Below the pieces are notes generated by a model. The model was not told the DNA's origin and searched no databases. It saw only the letters and a program-made list of their open reading frames with translations. A stretch of 64,000 bases of DNA from Clostridium pascui. GTDB taxonomy: Bacteria; Bacillota; Clostridia; Clostridiales; Clostridiaceae. Each line of letters begins with the position of its first letter. Within the stretch, counting starts at the first letter, position 1. Below are positions 8,331-18,585 of this stretch, one piece after another. Made by a program: the position numbers and the translations under genes. The DNA lies in NCBI RefSeq assembly GCF_016908015.1, contig NZ_JAFBDB010000001.1, forward strand, positions 372,001 through 436,000, given 5' to 3'.

Positions 8331-9440
8331 ATGAATTTATATGACATTTGGCTTGTGAAAATTAAATTAAATAACAAGCTGAAGATAAATTTATTGAATA
8401 AATTTAAAGCATCAAAAGCAATTTACGAGTATTGTAATAATAACTTATATATAGGCAAGGATGTTGAATCAGAAAGAAAAGTAAAACTGATTATGAAAAA
8501 TCAGTGGAACAAAGATGAACTTGATAAATATTTAAAGATATTGGAAGATAAAGAAATAAATATAGTCCTATTTAATGAGGGGAACTATCCAATTAAATTA
8601 AAAGAATGTAACAATGCTCCTATAGCTCTATTTTATAAAGGAGATATAGGAGCATTAAATCATCACAGAAATGTAGCTATAGTAGGATCGAGGCGTTGTT
8701 CTTATTACGGTGAAAATTTATCTGAAATAATTTCTAGAGAGCTATGTCAAAAAGAAGTAAGCATAATTAGTGGGATGGCAAAAGGCATAGATTCTTTTGC
8801 TCACTTTGGTGCGTTAAAAAATAATGGATTTACATGTGCAGTGCTAGGATGTGGAGTAGATATAATATACCCGAAGCAAAATAAGGAACTATATAAAGAG
8901 ATAATAAAAAAAGGATGTGTAGTATCAGAATTTTTGCCGGGAACTGAGCCTCTTTCATATAACTTTCCTTTAAGGAATAGGATAATAAGTGGACTAAGTG
9001 AAGCGGTGATAGTAGTAGAAGCCTCGGAGAGAAGTGGATCATTAATTACTGCTACCTACGCATTGGATCAAGGAAGGGATGTCTTTTCTGTTCCAGGCTC
9101 GATATTATCTAAAACTAGTAAGGGAACAAATAAACTAATAAAAGAGGGGGCATTTCCGCTTACTTCAGTAGAAGATATATGTGATTTCTTAAATATTGAA
9201 TATAATTCTAACAAAAAAGATAAAATAAGATTAGATAAGAGAGATATAATAAAACTAGATAAGATTGAAAATAAAGTATATTCAATTATAAATGAAACAC
9301 CTATGTATATTGATGATATATTAAAATATAGCAATATTGACATAAAGCAGTTATATGAGGTATTATTTGAATTGCAATTAAAAAATAGAATAACTTGCCT
9401 TTCTGGTAATTATTATGTTAAAATTGCAAATAGTATTTAA
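8331..9440 (+). CDS. dprA: DNA processing protein DprA (Smf)
   Basis: Loads RecA on incoming single-stranded DNA in transformation; also widespread in species not known to be competent. The ATG at 8331 is 6 bases after AAAGAGGTG; a GTG at 8322 lies inside that site and is rejected. An N-terminal helical domain is followed by the Rossmann-like core with VAIVGSRRCSYYG (about 114-126), SGMAKGIDSFAHFGAL, GCGVDIIYPKQN and LRNRIISGLS, then a C-terminal winged-helix region. 369 residues. A 12-bp inverted repeat lies within the coding sequence (8613-8656). Confidence 0.95.
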   Translation: MNLYDIWLVKIKLNNKLKINLLNKFKASKAIYEYCNNNLYIGKDVESERKVKLIMKNQWNKDELDKYLKILEDKEINIVLFNEGNYPIKLKECNNAPIALFYKGDIGALNHHRNVAIVGSRRCSYYGENLSEIISRELCQKEVSIISGMAKGIDSFAHFGALKNNGFTCAVLGCGVDIIYPKQNKELYKEIIKKGCVVSEFLPGTEPLSYNFPLRNRIISGLSEAVIVVEASERSGSLITATYALDQGRDVFSVPGSILSKTSKGTNKLIKEGAFPLTSVEDICDFLNIEYNSNKKDKIRLDKRDIIKLDKIENKVYSIINETPMYIDDILKYSNIDIKQLYEVLFELQLKNRITCLSGNYYVKIANSI

Positions 9441-9492
9441 TATAAGAAAATTTTAAATTAAGAAAGCAATTAGAATTTAAGGGGGGTGTCAA

Positions 9493-9515
9493 CTCTGATA
9501 AAAAAGTTATCAGAG
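9493..9515 (+). promoter_or_regulatory. Hairpin overlapping the topA ribosome binding site
   Basis: CTCTGATAA (9493-9501) pairs perfectly with TTATCAGAG (9507-9515) around a 5-base loop. The 3' strand includes most of the AGAGGGA sequence (9512-9518) that serves the ATG at 9522, so the folded form should hide it. The dyad could also be a protein site. Function is inferred. Confidence 0.55.
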
Positions 9516-9521
9516 GGAAAC

Positions 9522-11615
9522 ATGGGACAAAAACTTATAATAGTAGAATCACCGGCAAAGGCTAAAACCATTAGAAAATATTTGGGAAAGAATTATATAG
9601 TAGAAGCATCTATGGGACATATAAGGGATCTGCCTAAAAGTCAGTTAGGCGTTGATATAGAAAATAACTATAATCCTAAGTATATTACTATAAGGGGCAA
9701 AGGAGAACTTTTAGAAAAGTTAAAGAAGGAAGCAAAGAAAAGTGATGAAGTATATTTAGCAACAGACCCTGATAGAGAAGGGGAGGCTATTTCCTGGCAT
9801 TTACTTCAGGCACTAAAAATAGATGAAAGTAAAAAATGTAGAGTAGTTTTTCATGAAATAACTAAGGGAGCAGTAAAAAGTGCCATTAAGTCTCCTAGAG
9901 AAGTAAATATAAATCTAGTAAATGCACAACAAGCACGTAGAGTATTAGATAGGCTAGTAGGTTATCAAATTAGTCCTATTCTTTGGAAAAAAGTAAGATG
10001 GGGTTTAAGTGCGGGTAGAGTTCAGTCTGTAGCATTAAAATTAATATGCGATAGAGAACTTGAAATAGAAAAATTTATACCTAAGGAATATTGGACAATT
10101 GAAGGTATAGTACATAAAGAAAAGGATAAGCAAACTTTTCCGATAAGGTTGCATTCTAAAGACAACAAAAAAATAGAAATAAACAATAAAGAAGAAGCAG
10201 ATGATATAAGTAATGATTTAAAAGCAGGGGAATTTATAGTAAAAAGTGTAAAGAAAAGCAAAAAGAACAAAAATCCACTTGCACCATTTACAACTAGTAC
10301 GCTTCAACAGGATGCATATAAAAAGCTTAACTTTGCTACAAAAAGAACCATGTCCGTAGCGCAACAGCTATACGAAGGGATAGATATTAAAGGTTATGGT
10401 ACTATAGGTTTAATAACCTATATGAGAACTGACTCAGTAAGAATTTCTGTAGAAGCTCAAGAAATGGCTAAACAATTTATAATAGATAAGTATGGAAAAG
10501 AATACGTTCCAGAATCATTTAGAGAATTTAAAGGTAAAAAAAATATTCAAGATGCCCATGAAGCTATAAGACCTACTAATGTTGAAATTACTCCAGATAT
10601 AGCTAAAGAAAATCTAAGCCCAGAGCAATATAAGCTATATACATTAATATGGAATAGATTTATGGCTAGCCAAATGTCTTCTTGTATACTTAATGTTACA
10701 GCAATAGACATTGTAAATGGAGTATATTCTTTTAAAGCTAGCGGATCTATTATTAAATTTGATGGATTCATGAAGCTTTATGAGTACTCAACAGAAGATG
10801 AAAATGAAAGTACAAAGCTTCCTAACCTTGAGGATAATGATAAGTTAGTATGTAAAGATGTAGATAGTAAGCAGCATTTCACGCAACCGCCAGCTAGATT
10901 TTCCGAAGCGACTTTAGTAAAAACCTTAGAGGAAAACGGTATAGGGCGTCCAAGTACATATGCTCCTACTATATCTACTATTTTAGAGAGAAAGTACATA
11001 GAAAGAGAAAAGAAAACATTAAAACCAACGGAATTGGGATTCATAGTAGACAATATATTAGTAGAGTATTTCAAACCTATCGTAGATGCAGAATTTACTG
11101 CTGAAATGGAAGATAAACTAGATAATATAGAAGGTGGTAAAGAAAACTGGAAAAAGGTAGTGAATGATTTCTTTGAACCACTTAAAGAATTGATAGAAAA
11201 AGCCGAAAAAGAAGTAGAGAAGATTACAATAGAAGATAAAGTTACTGATATAAAATGTGATAAATGCGGCAAAAATATGGTTATAAAACATGGAAGATTT
11301 GGAGAGTTTTTAGCTTGCCCTGGTTACCCTGAATGTAAGAACACTAAACCAATTGTAGAAGAAATAGATGCAAAATGTCCTAAGTGTTCTGGTAATATTG
11401 TAGCTAAAAAGAGTAAAAAGGGTAGGAAGTTTTATGGATGTAGTAATTATCCAGAGTGTAACTTTGTAAGTTGGTTTGAACCTTCAAATGAAAAATGCTC
11501 TAGTTGTGGAGGGTATATGGTCAAAAAATATAATAAAACTAAGGGCAATTACTTAGAATGTATAAATGAAGAATGTAAAAATAAAGTGTATAAAGAAGAG
11601 AAGAAAAATGAATAA
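9522..11615 (+). CDS. topA: DNA topoisomerase I
   Basis: Type IA topoisomerase that relaxes negative supercoils. The ATG at 9522 gives MGQKLIIVESPAKAKTIRKYLG, the classic Toprim start; an upstream GTG at 9486 would add 12 unconserved residues. The 697 residues include the Toprim acidic motif DPDREGEAISWHL, the active-site tyrosine in GLITYMRTDS, and three C-terminal four-cysteine zinc modules (CDKCGK..., CPKCSGN..., CSSCGGY...). A hairpin covers its ribosome binding site. It follows dprA, as in Bacillus. Confidence 0.98.
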   Translation: MGQKLIIVESPAKAKTIRKYLGKNYIVEASMGHIRDLPKSQLGVDIENNYNPKYITIRGKGELLEKLKKEAKKSDEVYLATDPDREGEAISWHLLQALKIDESKKCRVVFHEITKGAVKSAIKSPREVNINLVNAQQARRVLDRLVGYQISPILWKKVRWGLSAGRVQSVALKLICDRELEIEKFIPKEYWTIEGIVHKEKDKQTFPIRLHSKDNKKIEINNKEEADDISNDLKAGEFIVKSVKKSKKNKNPLAPFTTSTLQQDAYKKLNFATKRTMSVAQQLYEGIDIKGYGTIGLITYMRTDSVRISVEAQEMAKQFIIDKYGKEYVPESFREFKGKKNIQDAHEAIRPTNVEITPDIAKENLSPEQYKLYTLIWNRFMASQMSSCILNVTAIDIVNGVYSFKASGSIIKFDGFMKLYEYSTEDENESTKLPNLEDNDKLVCKDVDSKQHFTQPPARFSEATLVKTLEENGIGRPSTYAPTISTILERKYIEREKKTLKPTELGFIVDNILVEYFKPIVDAEFTAEMEDKLDNIEGGKENWKKVVNDFFEPLKELIEKAEKEVEKITIEDKVTDIKCDKCGKNMVIKHGRFGEFLACPGYPECKNTKPIVEEIDAKCPKCSGNIVAKKSKKGRKFYGCSNYPECNFVSWFEPSNEKCSSCGGYMVKKYNKTKGNYLECINEECKNKVYKEEKKNE

Positions 11616-11669
11616 TTTGCAATAAATGTCGAAAAACTAAAAAAACACATGCAAATTATAAAAATGATG

Positions 11670-11698
11670 TTGAATTTTGTTAAAGTGTATGCTATGAT
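11670..11698 (+). promoter_or_regulatory. Predicted codY promoter
   Basis: TTGAAT (11670-11675), 17-base spacer, TATGAT (11693-11698) with TGC just before the -10 (extended -10). Transcription would start near 11705, leaving a leader of about 155 bases before the codY ATG at 11860. No terminator or conserved RNA element was recognised in that leader, and no convincing CodY box. Confidence 0.65.
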
Positions 11699-11859
11699 GA
11701 ATATTGTAATGTACAAAACAATTCTAAAAATTTAAAAAAGTCTTAAAAATGCTATATAAATTCTAAATAATGATTTATAATATATATATATGATATATGT
11801 AGCCTTAGGAAAAGACGAAAAGAATAAAATCCTAGATGAAACAGAGGAGGAGTAATCAA

Positions 11860-12636
11860 ATGTCATCTCTTTTAAATAAAACAAGAAGATTAAACAAAAT
11901 TCTTCAGAAATCAGGAACTGAGCCGGTAGTATTTGATGATATATGTAAGCTTTTAAGTGAAGTCTTAACTTGTAACGTATATATATTAAGTAAAAAAGGT
12001 AAAATATTAGGATATGATTTTTCTACTGGATTTGAATGTGATGAAGTAAAGGAAAAGGTAATGACAGAAATGCGTTTTCCTGAATTTTATAATAATAAGT
12101 TATTAAATGTTCATGAATCATTATCTAATTTAACTAACAATGGGAAATGCGTATTTGGAGACAACATCGAATGTGGAATAGAAAATAAGCTAACCACTAT
12201 AGTACCTATTAATGGGAATAGGGAAAGATTAGGAACACTTCTAATTGCTAGATTTGATGATACTTTTACAGATGACGATTTAGTACTTGCTGAATATGCA
12301 GCAACTATAATTGGACTTGAAATATTAAGATCTAAGCATGATGAAATAGAAGAAGAAGTTAGAAAGAAAGCTGTTGTTCAATTAGCTATAGGAACTTTAT
12401 CCTATTCCGAATTAGAGGCAGTAGAGCATATATTTAATGAATTAGACGGAAGCGAAGGGCTTTTAGTTGCATCTAAAATAGCAGATAAAGTTGGAATTAC
12501 TAGATCAGTTATAGTTAATGCATTAAGAAAGTTTGAAAGTGCTGGAGTAATAGAATCTAGATCATTAGGTATGAAGGGAACTCATATAAAGATATTAAAT
12601 GATAAATTATTAGAAGAATTAAAGAAAATAAAATAA
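11860..12636 (+). CDS. codY: GTP- and branched-chain amino-acid-sensing repressor CodY
   Basis: Global regulator that represses stationary-phase, amino-acid, sporulation and, in clostridial pathogens, toxin genes when GTP and Ile/Leu/Val are plentiful. The ATG at 11860 has GAGGAGG 8 bases upstream and gives [19 protein letters not shown], the usual CodY start; an ATG at 11836 is too far from the site. 258 residues: N-terminal GAF-like ligand domain, linker helix, and C-terminal winged helix ([20 protein letters not shown]). It lies directly between topA and rpsB with its own promoter and terminator. Confidence 0.98.
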   Translation: MSSLLNKTRRLNKILQKSGTEPVVFDDICKLLSEVLTCNVYILSKKGKILGYDFSTGFECDEVKEKVMTEMRFPEFYNNKLLNVHESLSNLTNNGKCVFGDNIECGIENKLTTIVPINGNRERLGTLLIARFDDTFTDDDLVLAEYAATIIGLEILRSKHDEIEEEVRKKAVVQLAIGTLSYSELEAVEHIFNELDGSEGLLVASKIADKVGITRSVIVNALRKFESAGVIESRSLGMKGTHIKILNDKLLEELKKIK

Positions 12637-12643
12637 TATAAAG

Positions 12644-12672
12644 AAACAGAGCAAATCATGCTCTGTTTTTTT
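12644..12672 (+). terminator. Intrinsic terminator after codY
   Basis: Ten-pair stem AAACAGAGCA / TGCTCTGTTT, loop AATCA, followed by T residues. It starts 7 bases after the codY stop. Confidence 0.88.
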
Positions 12673-12718
12673 ATACTATAAAATTCATCAATCTATCACA
12701 ATTATTTTTAAAATAATG

Positions 12719-12747
12719 TTGAATAGCAGAAATTCATATGATATACT
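12719..12747 (+). promoter_or_regulatory. Predicted rpsB promoter
   Basis: TTGAAT (12719-12724), 17-base spacer, TATACT (12742-12747), with TGA immediately before the -10. Start of transcription is expected near 12754, giving a leader of about 100 bases. The leader could carry autoregulation by S2, but I see no RNA fold that I can name. Confidence 0.75.
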
Positions 12748-12856
12748 ATCAAAGGTGAGAAAAAATACACACATTACCTAATTTTATAAATGGTGCCGCA
12801 AAGGTAGTTTATATAATATGAAGGTAGTGGAGGAAAAAACCAGGAGGTATAAAATT

Positions 12857-13558
12857 ATGTCAGTTATTTCAATGAAACAATTATTAGAAGCTGGTGTACA
12901 CTTTGGACATCAGACAAGAAGATGGAACCCTAAGATGGCTCCATACATATTTACAGAAAGAAATGGTATCTATATCATTGACTTACAGAAAACTGTAAGA
13001 AAAGTAGAAGAAGCTTATAATTTCATCAGAGAAGTTGCAGCAGAAGGAAAAGATATTCTATTTGTAGGTACTAAGAAACAAGCTCAGGAAGCTATTCAAG
13101 AAGAAGCAATAAGATCTAACATGTATTTTGTAAACAATAGATGGTTAGGTGGAATGTTAACAAACTTCTCAACTATTAAGGGAAGAATTAAGACATTAGA
13201 AGAATTAGAACAAATGGAGCAAGATGGAACGTTTGAAGTTTTACCAAAGAAAGAAGTTATAAAGCTAAGATTAGAAGAAGAAAAGCTAGAAAAAAATCTA
13301 GGTGGAATAAAGAAATTAGACGTAAGAAACATTGGAGCTTTATTTGTAGTTGATCCAAGAAAAGAAAAAAATGCTATATCTGAAGCTAAAACTTTAGGTA
13401 TACCAGTAGTAGCTATAGTAGATACTAATTGTGATCCAGATGAAGTTGATTATGTAATTCCAGGAAATGACGATGCTATAAGAGCGGTAAAATTAATAAC
13501 TGCTAAAATGGCTGATGCTATCATGGAAGGAAGACAAGGCGAACAATTAGAAGGCTAG
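12857..13558 (+). CDS. rpsB: 30S ribosomal protein S2
   Basis: 233-residue protein of the 30S platform. The ATG at 12857 follows CAGGAGGT and gives [20 protein letters not shown], the conserved N-terminus; an upstream ATG at 12818 would add 13 unconserved residues and lacks a good ribosome binding site. Contains [23 protein letters not shown] and [12 protein letters not shown]. It forms a transcription unit with tsf, as is usual. Confidence 0.98.
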   Translation: MSVISMKQLLEAGVHFGHQTRRWNPKMAPYIFTERNGIYIIDLQKTVRKVEEAYNFIREVAAEGKDILFVGTKKQAQEAIQEEAIRSNMYFVNNRWLGGMLTNFSTIKGRIKTLEELEQMEQDGTFEVLPKKEVIKLRLEEEKLEKNLGGIKKLDVRNIGALFVVDPRKEKNAISEAKTLGIPVVAIVDTNCDPDEVDYVIPGNDDAIRAVKLITAKMADAIMEGRQGEQLEG

Positions 13559-13565
13559 TAAATGT

Positions 13566-13620
13566 AAAGGTAGATGAAGCTTAGGCTTCATGTACCTTTT
13601 AAATAACTACAAATAACTAC
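13566..13620 (+). promoter_or_regulatory. Intercistronic hairpin and tandem 10-mer between rpsB and tsf
   Basis: A 14-pair interrupted stem (13566-13572 with 13593-13599, 13574-13580 with 13585-13591) is followed by only four T, then by AAATAACTAC repeated exactly twice (13601-13620). The weak T tract suggests a processing site or leaky terminator that sets the S2:EF-Ts ratio rather than a full stop. Confidence 0.55.
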
Positions 13621-13639
13621 AAAACGGGAGGAAATATTT

Positions 13640-14554
13640 ATGATAACTGCACAGATGGTAAAAGAGTTAAGAGAAATAACTGGAGCAGGAATGATGGACT
13701 GCAAAAAGGCTTTATCAGAAGCTAATGGAGATGTAGAAAAGGCTATAGAAGTTCTTAGAGAAAAGGGACTATCTGCTGCTGCTAAAAAAGCAGGCAGAGT
13801 TGCTGCAGAAGGATTAGTTTATACTTATATTTCTGAAGATAAGAAAAACGGTGCTATAGTTGAAGTAAACTGTGAAACTGACTTCGTTGCTGCTAATGAA
13901 GAGTTTAAGACTCTTGCAGAAAATATTGCTAAGCAAGTTGCTAATTCAAATGTAACTACAGTTGAAGAATTACTAGAAGAAAAATACATAGGTGATGAAA
14001 ACACTACAGTTAAAGATACTGTAACTAACTTAATTGCAAAACTTGGAGAAAACATGTCTATAAGAAGATTCGACAAATTTGCAGTTGAAAGTGGAGCAAT
14101 CCAGAGCTACATTCATGGCGGCGGAAGAATTGGAGTTTTAGTTAAACTTGAATGTGAAAAGGAAAGCCCAATACTTGCAGAAGTAGCAAAAGATGTAGCT
14201 ATGCATGTAGCAGCAGCAAATCCTTTATTCTTAAACAAAGACTTTGTAGATCATGAAACTTTAGATAAAGAAAGAGAAATATACAGAGTTCAAGCTTTAA
14301 ATGAAGGAAAACCAGAAAAAATTGTTGATAAAATGGTTGAAGGAAGAGTTCAAAAATATCTTAAAGAAGTTTGCTTAGTTGAACAGGTTTGGGTAAAGAA
14401 TCCTGATTATACTATTACAAAATACCTTCAAGAAAAATCTAAGGAAGTTGGAGCTGAAATGAAAATTTCTGCTTTCGTTAGATATGAAAGAGGAGAAGGT
14501 ATAGAAAAGAAAGAAGAAAACTTCGTTGAAGAAGTTATGAAACAGATTAAGTAA
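13640..14554 (+). CDS. tsf: Elongation factor Ts
   Basis: Guanine nucleotide exchange factor for EF-Tu. The N-terminal UBA-like domain ([20 protein letters not shown]) is followed by the conserved core ([26 protein letters not shown]) and C-terminal region. 304 residues is full length. ACGGGAGG precedes the ATG; the gene ends before a strong terminator. Confidence 0.98.
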   Translation: MITAQMVKELREITGAGMMDCKKALSEANGDVEKAIEVLREKGLSAAAKKAGRVAAEGLVYTYISEDKKNGAIVEVNCETDFVAANEEFKTLAENIAKQVANSNVTTVEELLEEKYIGDENTTVKDTVTNLIAKLGENMSIRRFDKFAVESGAIQSYIHGGGRIGVLVKLECEKESPILAEVAKDVAMHVAAANPLFLNKDFVDHETLDKEREIYRVQALNEGKPEKIVDKMVEGRVQKYLKEVCLVEQVWVKNPDYTITKYLQEKSKEVGAEMKISAFVRYERGEGIEKKEENFVEEVMKQIK

Positions 14555-14560
14555 TAATTT

Positions 14561-14590
14561 AAAAGAGAACACCCTGTGTTCTCTTTTTTT
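14561..14590 (+). terminator. Intrinsic terminator after tsf
   Basis: Twelve-pair stem AAAAGAGAACAC / GTGTTCTCTTTT with a CCT loop and continuing T run. Separates rpsB-tsf from pyrH-frr. Confidence 0.88.
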
Positions 14591-14650
14591 GAAACCAAAA
14601 TGCTGTATTTTAAAAATTACTATGTAATTTTTAACAACTTGGAGGTATAA

Positions 14651-15364
<714 letters not shown>

Positions 15365-15381
15365 TAAGGAGAGGTATTTTT

Positions 15382-15939
15382 ATGATTAAAGACATACTTA
15401 AAGCAGCTGATGAAAAAATGGAAAAAACAATTGCAGTGTTAAAAAAAGAGTTAGGTTCAATGAAAGCTGGTAGAGCAAATCCAGCTATGCTTGACAAAAT
15501 TGAAATCGAATACTATGGAACTATGACACCAATAAGCCAAGTTGGAAGTATTACTATACCAGAAGCAAGAATATTACAAATACAGCCTTGGGATAAAACT
15601 GCTATAAAAGCTATAGAAAAAGCTATTTTAAAGTCTGATTTAGGATTAAATCCTTCTAATGATGGAACAATTATAAGATTGATGATACCTGAACTAACTG
15701 AAGAAACAAGAAAGAATCTTGTAAAAACAGTTAAGAAAACTGGTGAAGAAACTAAAATTGCTATAAGATCTATAAGAAGAGACTGTAATGAAAAAATTAA
15801 GAACTTAAAAAAGGGATCAGAAATATCTGAAGATGAAATTAAAAAAGCTGAAGAAGATATCCAGAAGAAAACTGATAACTTTATAAAGGAAATTGATAAG
15901 ATATTAGAAGGAAAAGAAAAAGAAATTATGACTGTATAG
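15382..15939 (+). CDS. frr: Ribosome recycling factor
   Basis: With EF-G, splits post-termination ribosomes. 185 residues, full length, with the signature ELGSMKAGRANPAMLD and EETRKNLVK at the expected places. AAGGAGAGG upstream. Ends the pyrH-frr unit before a terminator. Confidence 0.98.
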   Translation: MIKDILKAADEKMEKTIAVLKKELGSMKAGRANPAMLDKIEIEYYGTMTPISQVGSITIPEARILQIQPWDKTAIKAIEKAILKSDLGLNPSNDGTIIRLMIPELTEETRKNLVKTVKKTGEETKIAIRSIRRDCNEKIKNLKKGSEISEDEIKKAEEDIQKKTDNFIKEIDKILEGKEKEIMTV

Positions 15940-15950
15940 TATTTTATTAA

Positions 15951-15974
15951 AAACCTGCGAAATCGCAGGTTTTA
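15951..15974 (+). terminator. Intrinsic terminator after frr
   Basis: AAACCTGCGA pairs with TCGCAGGTTT, with a very short A-rich loop, followed by TTTATT. It precedes the uppS ribosome binding site by about 15 bases. Confidence 0.75.
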
Positions 15975-16003
15975 TTAATAAGGAGAACATGGAGTGATGA
16001 TTT

Positions 16004-16762
16004 GTGTGGAAGTTATTTAGTAATAGAAATCAAGACAATGAAGATATTTCTTTAGATGGAAATAATATACCTAGACATATTGCTATTATAATGGATGGGA
16101 ACGGGAGATGGGCTAAGCAAAGAAACCTTCCACGTTCTATGGGACATAAAGCAGGTGTAGAAAATATTAGAGAAATAGTAAAAGAGTGCAGTAACTTAGG
16201 TGTAAAATATTTAACTTTATATGCGTTTTCAACAGAAAATTGGAAAAGACCAGCAGAAGAAGTAAATGCACTTATGAAACTTTTAGTAGAATACTTGAAA
16301 AAAGAGGTAGAGGAGCTGCACAAAAATAAAGTTGTTGTTAAATCTATAGGGCAAATAGAGAGTTTACCTAGCATTTGCAGAGATGAACTTAAAAATGCCT
16401 ATGAAAAAACTAAAAATAATACAGGATTAATACTAAACTTAGCATTAAATTATGGCGGAAGAGATGAAATTTTAAGAGGAATAAAACTTTTATATGAAGA
16501 CTTAAATATGGAAAAGATAATACTAGAAGATGTAAACTCGGAAGTGTTTTCTAAATATCTTTATACGAAAGATATGTGTGATCCGGATTTGATTATAAGA
16601 CCAAGCGGAGAGCAAAGAATAAGCAATTTTTTATTATGGCAATGTGCTTATTCTGAATTTTGGTATTCTGATATAAAGTGGCCGGATTTTAAAAAGGAAC
16701 ATCTTCATAAGGCCATATATGATTTCCAAAATAGAGATAGAAGATTTGGAGGTATAAAATAA
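16004..16762 (+). CDS. uppS: Undecaprenyl (isoprenyl) diphosphate synthase
   Basis: cis-Prenyltransferase making the lipid carrier for peptidoglycan and wall polymers. GTG start at 16004, 9 bases after GGAG. The 252 residues contain IAIIMDGNGRWAKQR with catalytic Asp30, TLYAFSTENWKRP, and DLIIRPSGEQRISNFLLWQ. Two tiny frames (ATG-GAG-TGA at 15989 and an 8-codon frame overlapping it) sit between an AGGAG and the GTG start and could tune initiation. Confidence 0.97.
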   Translation: MWKLFSNRNQDNEDISLDGNNIPRHIAIIMDGNGRWAKQRNLPRSMGHKAGVENIREIVKECSNLGVKYLTLYAFSTENWKRPAEEVNALMKLLVEYLKKEVEELHKNKVVVKSIGQIESLPSICRDELKNAYEKTKNNTGLILNLALNYGGRDEILRGIKLLYEDLNMEKIILEDVNSEVFSKYLYTKDMCDPDLIIRPSGEQRISNFLLWQCAYSEFWYSDIKWPDFKKEHLHKAIYDFQNRDRRFGGIK

Positions 16763-16782
16763 TCATTTAAGGAGCTGGTTGT

Positions 16783-17577
16783 ATGAATAGTAGATATATA
16801 GGAGCCCTAATAATATCTCCATTTATTATATTTTTATTTATAGGAGGTATGTTTTTAAAATATTTAGTTTTGATTTTATCATTATGTGGTATGTATGAAT
16901 TTTACAAGGTATCTAAAGAAAAGAATATAAATCCTATTTCTTGGATAGGATATGTAATTTGTATCATATATTATTTATATCCAAATAATATGAATTTTGA
17001 TAGCTTATTTTTTGTAATCATATTTGGCGTTTTGATTTCACTATGTATTCCAGTATTAAATAAAAACTATAATTTTATTGACATATCTATTACATTTTTG
17101 GGATTTTTATATATAGGAGTTTTCTTTAGCTTTATAGTAATGACAAATAACAAGGAATATGGGAATTTGTTCGTATGGTTTATTTTTATATCTTCTTGGG
17201 TATGCGATACCGCAGCATATTACTCTGGTAAATTTTTTGGAAAAAGAAAACTATGCCCAGAAGTAAGCCCTAAAAAGACAGTAGAAGGATCTATAGGAGG
17301 TTTCTTAGGAAGCACCATCGCTTGTGGAGGATTCGGAATGTTTGTAATTAGTAAAGGAGTTAATGTTCCTTTAGTACATTTCTTTTTACTAGGAGCACTA
17401 TGTGGAATTGTTACTCAGTTTGGAGATTTAACAGCATCTTCTATAAAGAGATATGTAGGAGTAAAAGATTATAGTAATTTAATTCCAGGACATGGGGGAA
17501 TATTAGATAGATTTGATAGCATACTTTTTGCCTCATTGGTAGTATATTATTATATAACATTTATAATGAGGTTGTAA
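16783..17577 (+). CDS. cdsA: Phosphatidate cytidylyltransferase
   Basis: Makes CDP-diacylglycerol from phosphatidic acid and CTP for phospholipid synthesis. 264 residues with about eight hydrophobic segments and the CdsA signature near the C-terminus (KTVEGSIGGFLGS, GDLTASSIKRYVGVKDY, PGHGGILDRFDS). It supplies the CDP-DAG used by PgsA, encoded at 39.5 kb. Stop is 2 bases before the next start. Confidence 0.97.
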   Translation: MNSRYIGALIISPFIIFLFIGGMFLKYLVLILSLCGMYEFYKVSKEKNINPISWIGYVICIIYYLYPNNMNFDSLFFVIIFGVLISLCIPVLNKNYNFIDISITFLGFLYIGVFFSFIVMTNNKEYGNLFVWFIFISSWVCDTAAYYSGKFFGKRKLCPEVSPKKTVEGSIGGFLGSTIACGGFGMFVISKGVNVPLVHFFLLGALCGIVTQFGDLTASSIKRYVGVKDYSNLIPGHGGILDRFDSILFASLVVYYYITFIMRL

Positions 17578-17579
17578 TA

Positions 17580-18569
17580 TTGATATATAAAAACAAAAAT
17601 CAAAATAGCTCAATGTATTTAAAATTAATATACTGTGCAATATCTATAGTAGCAGTTATATTGTTTACTTTGATTTTTAAGAAATACTTTTTGCCTTTTT
17701 TAATAACTGCTATGCTATTATTATTTTGTTATCCGATTTATAATTTATTAGTTAAGTCAAATTTTATAAGTAAGAAAACAAGTGCGGTAATCACTATTGT
17801 TGTTATAAATATATTATTTATCGTATCTCTATTTTTTATAGGAAGATGGATTTATAGTATAAGGAGTATAATTATTGATACTTATTATTCACTTTTAAAA
17901 TCCATAGAAAACATAAGTATAACTTTTAATTTAAATGTACAAGAACTAAATGAAAAAATGGAAAGCTATTATTTAAGTGTATTAGATAGTAGTTTTCTTA
18001 AAAGAGGGGCAGCTTATACTACCGATAGTATTTTTAATTATTTTATAGGTAATATAACTGCCTACTTTATTTTAGTAGATAGATATGTTATATTAAATGC
18101 TATTAAGAAGTTTTTTCCATTAAATATGAATGAAATCTTAGAAGAAAAATGGAAAGACATGAAGATGTTTGTAAAAATAGAGATGATATTAATACTTGTT
18201 ACTACTATAGAGACAATATTAGGATTATGGGCGCTTAATATAGAGAATTTTTTTATACTAGGAATTATCTGTGGTATACTGGATTTTCTGCCCTATGTAG
18301 GAACCATTATTGTATTTTTCCCAATTATAATTTATAAAATAGTTTGTAAAAATTATATAATTGCATTTGGACTAATTTGTTTGTATGTATTATTGATAAT
18401 CATGAGGCAAGTAATGGAAGCGAGGTTTATGAGCAGTAAATTTAAAATACATCCGTTGATTGCAATATTATCTCTTTATGTAGGATTAAAAACTTTTGGA
18501 TTGATTGGAATATTTATGGCACCGGTTTGTGTTATAATATGCAAGAGTATATTAGAGAGTAAGACATAA
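17580..18569 (+). CDS. AI-2E family (PurR-like permease) membrane protein
   Basis: 329-residue polytopic membrane protein with about seven to eight hydrophobic helices, two near the N-terminus and the rest in the second half. The stretch GIICGILDFLPYVGTIIVFF and the C-terminal PLIAILSLYVGLKTFGLIG are typical of the AI-2E/YtvI family, which includes proposed autoinducer exporters and Na+/H+ antiporters; the substrate cannot be told. TTG start at 17580, 8 bases after GAGG. Its place between cdsA and dxr is unusual and its frame is tightly coupled to cdsA. Confidence 0.85.
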   Translation: MIYKNKNQNSSMYLKLIYCAISIVAVILFTLIFKKYFLPFLITAMLLLFCYPIYNLLVKSNFISKKTSAVITIVVINILFIVSLFFIGRWIYSIRSIIIDTYYSLLKSIENISITFNLNVQELNEKMESYYLSVLDSSFLKRGAAYTTDSIFNYFIGNITAYFILVDRYVILNAIKKFFPLNMNEILEEKWKDMKMFVKIEMILILVTTIETILGLWALNIENFFILGIICGILDFLPYVGTIIVFFPIIIYKIVCKNYIIAFGLICLYVLLIIMRQVMEARFMSSKFKIHPLIAILSLYVGLKTFGLIGIFMAPVCVIICKSILESKT

Positions 18570-18585
18570 AAAGGGGAGATTAAAG

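Noticed and set aside
11716-11735. CodY box upstream of codY
   Set aside because: AATTCTAAAAATT is only 13 bases and lacks the spacing and symmetry of the 15-base CodY consensus.
12754-12856. Named S2 leader riboregulator before rpsB
   Set aside because: The leader is long enough, but I see no stable fold or conserved motif that I can assign.
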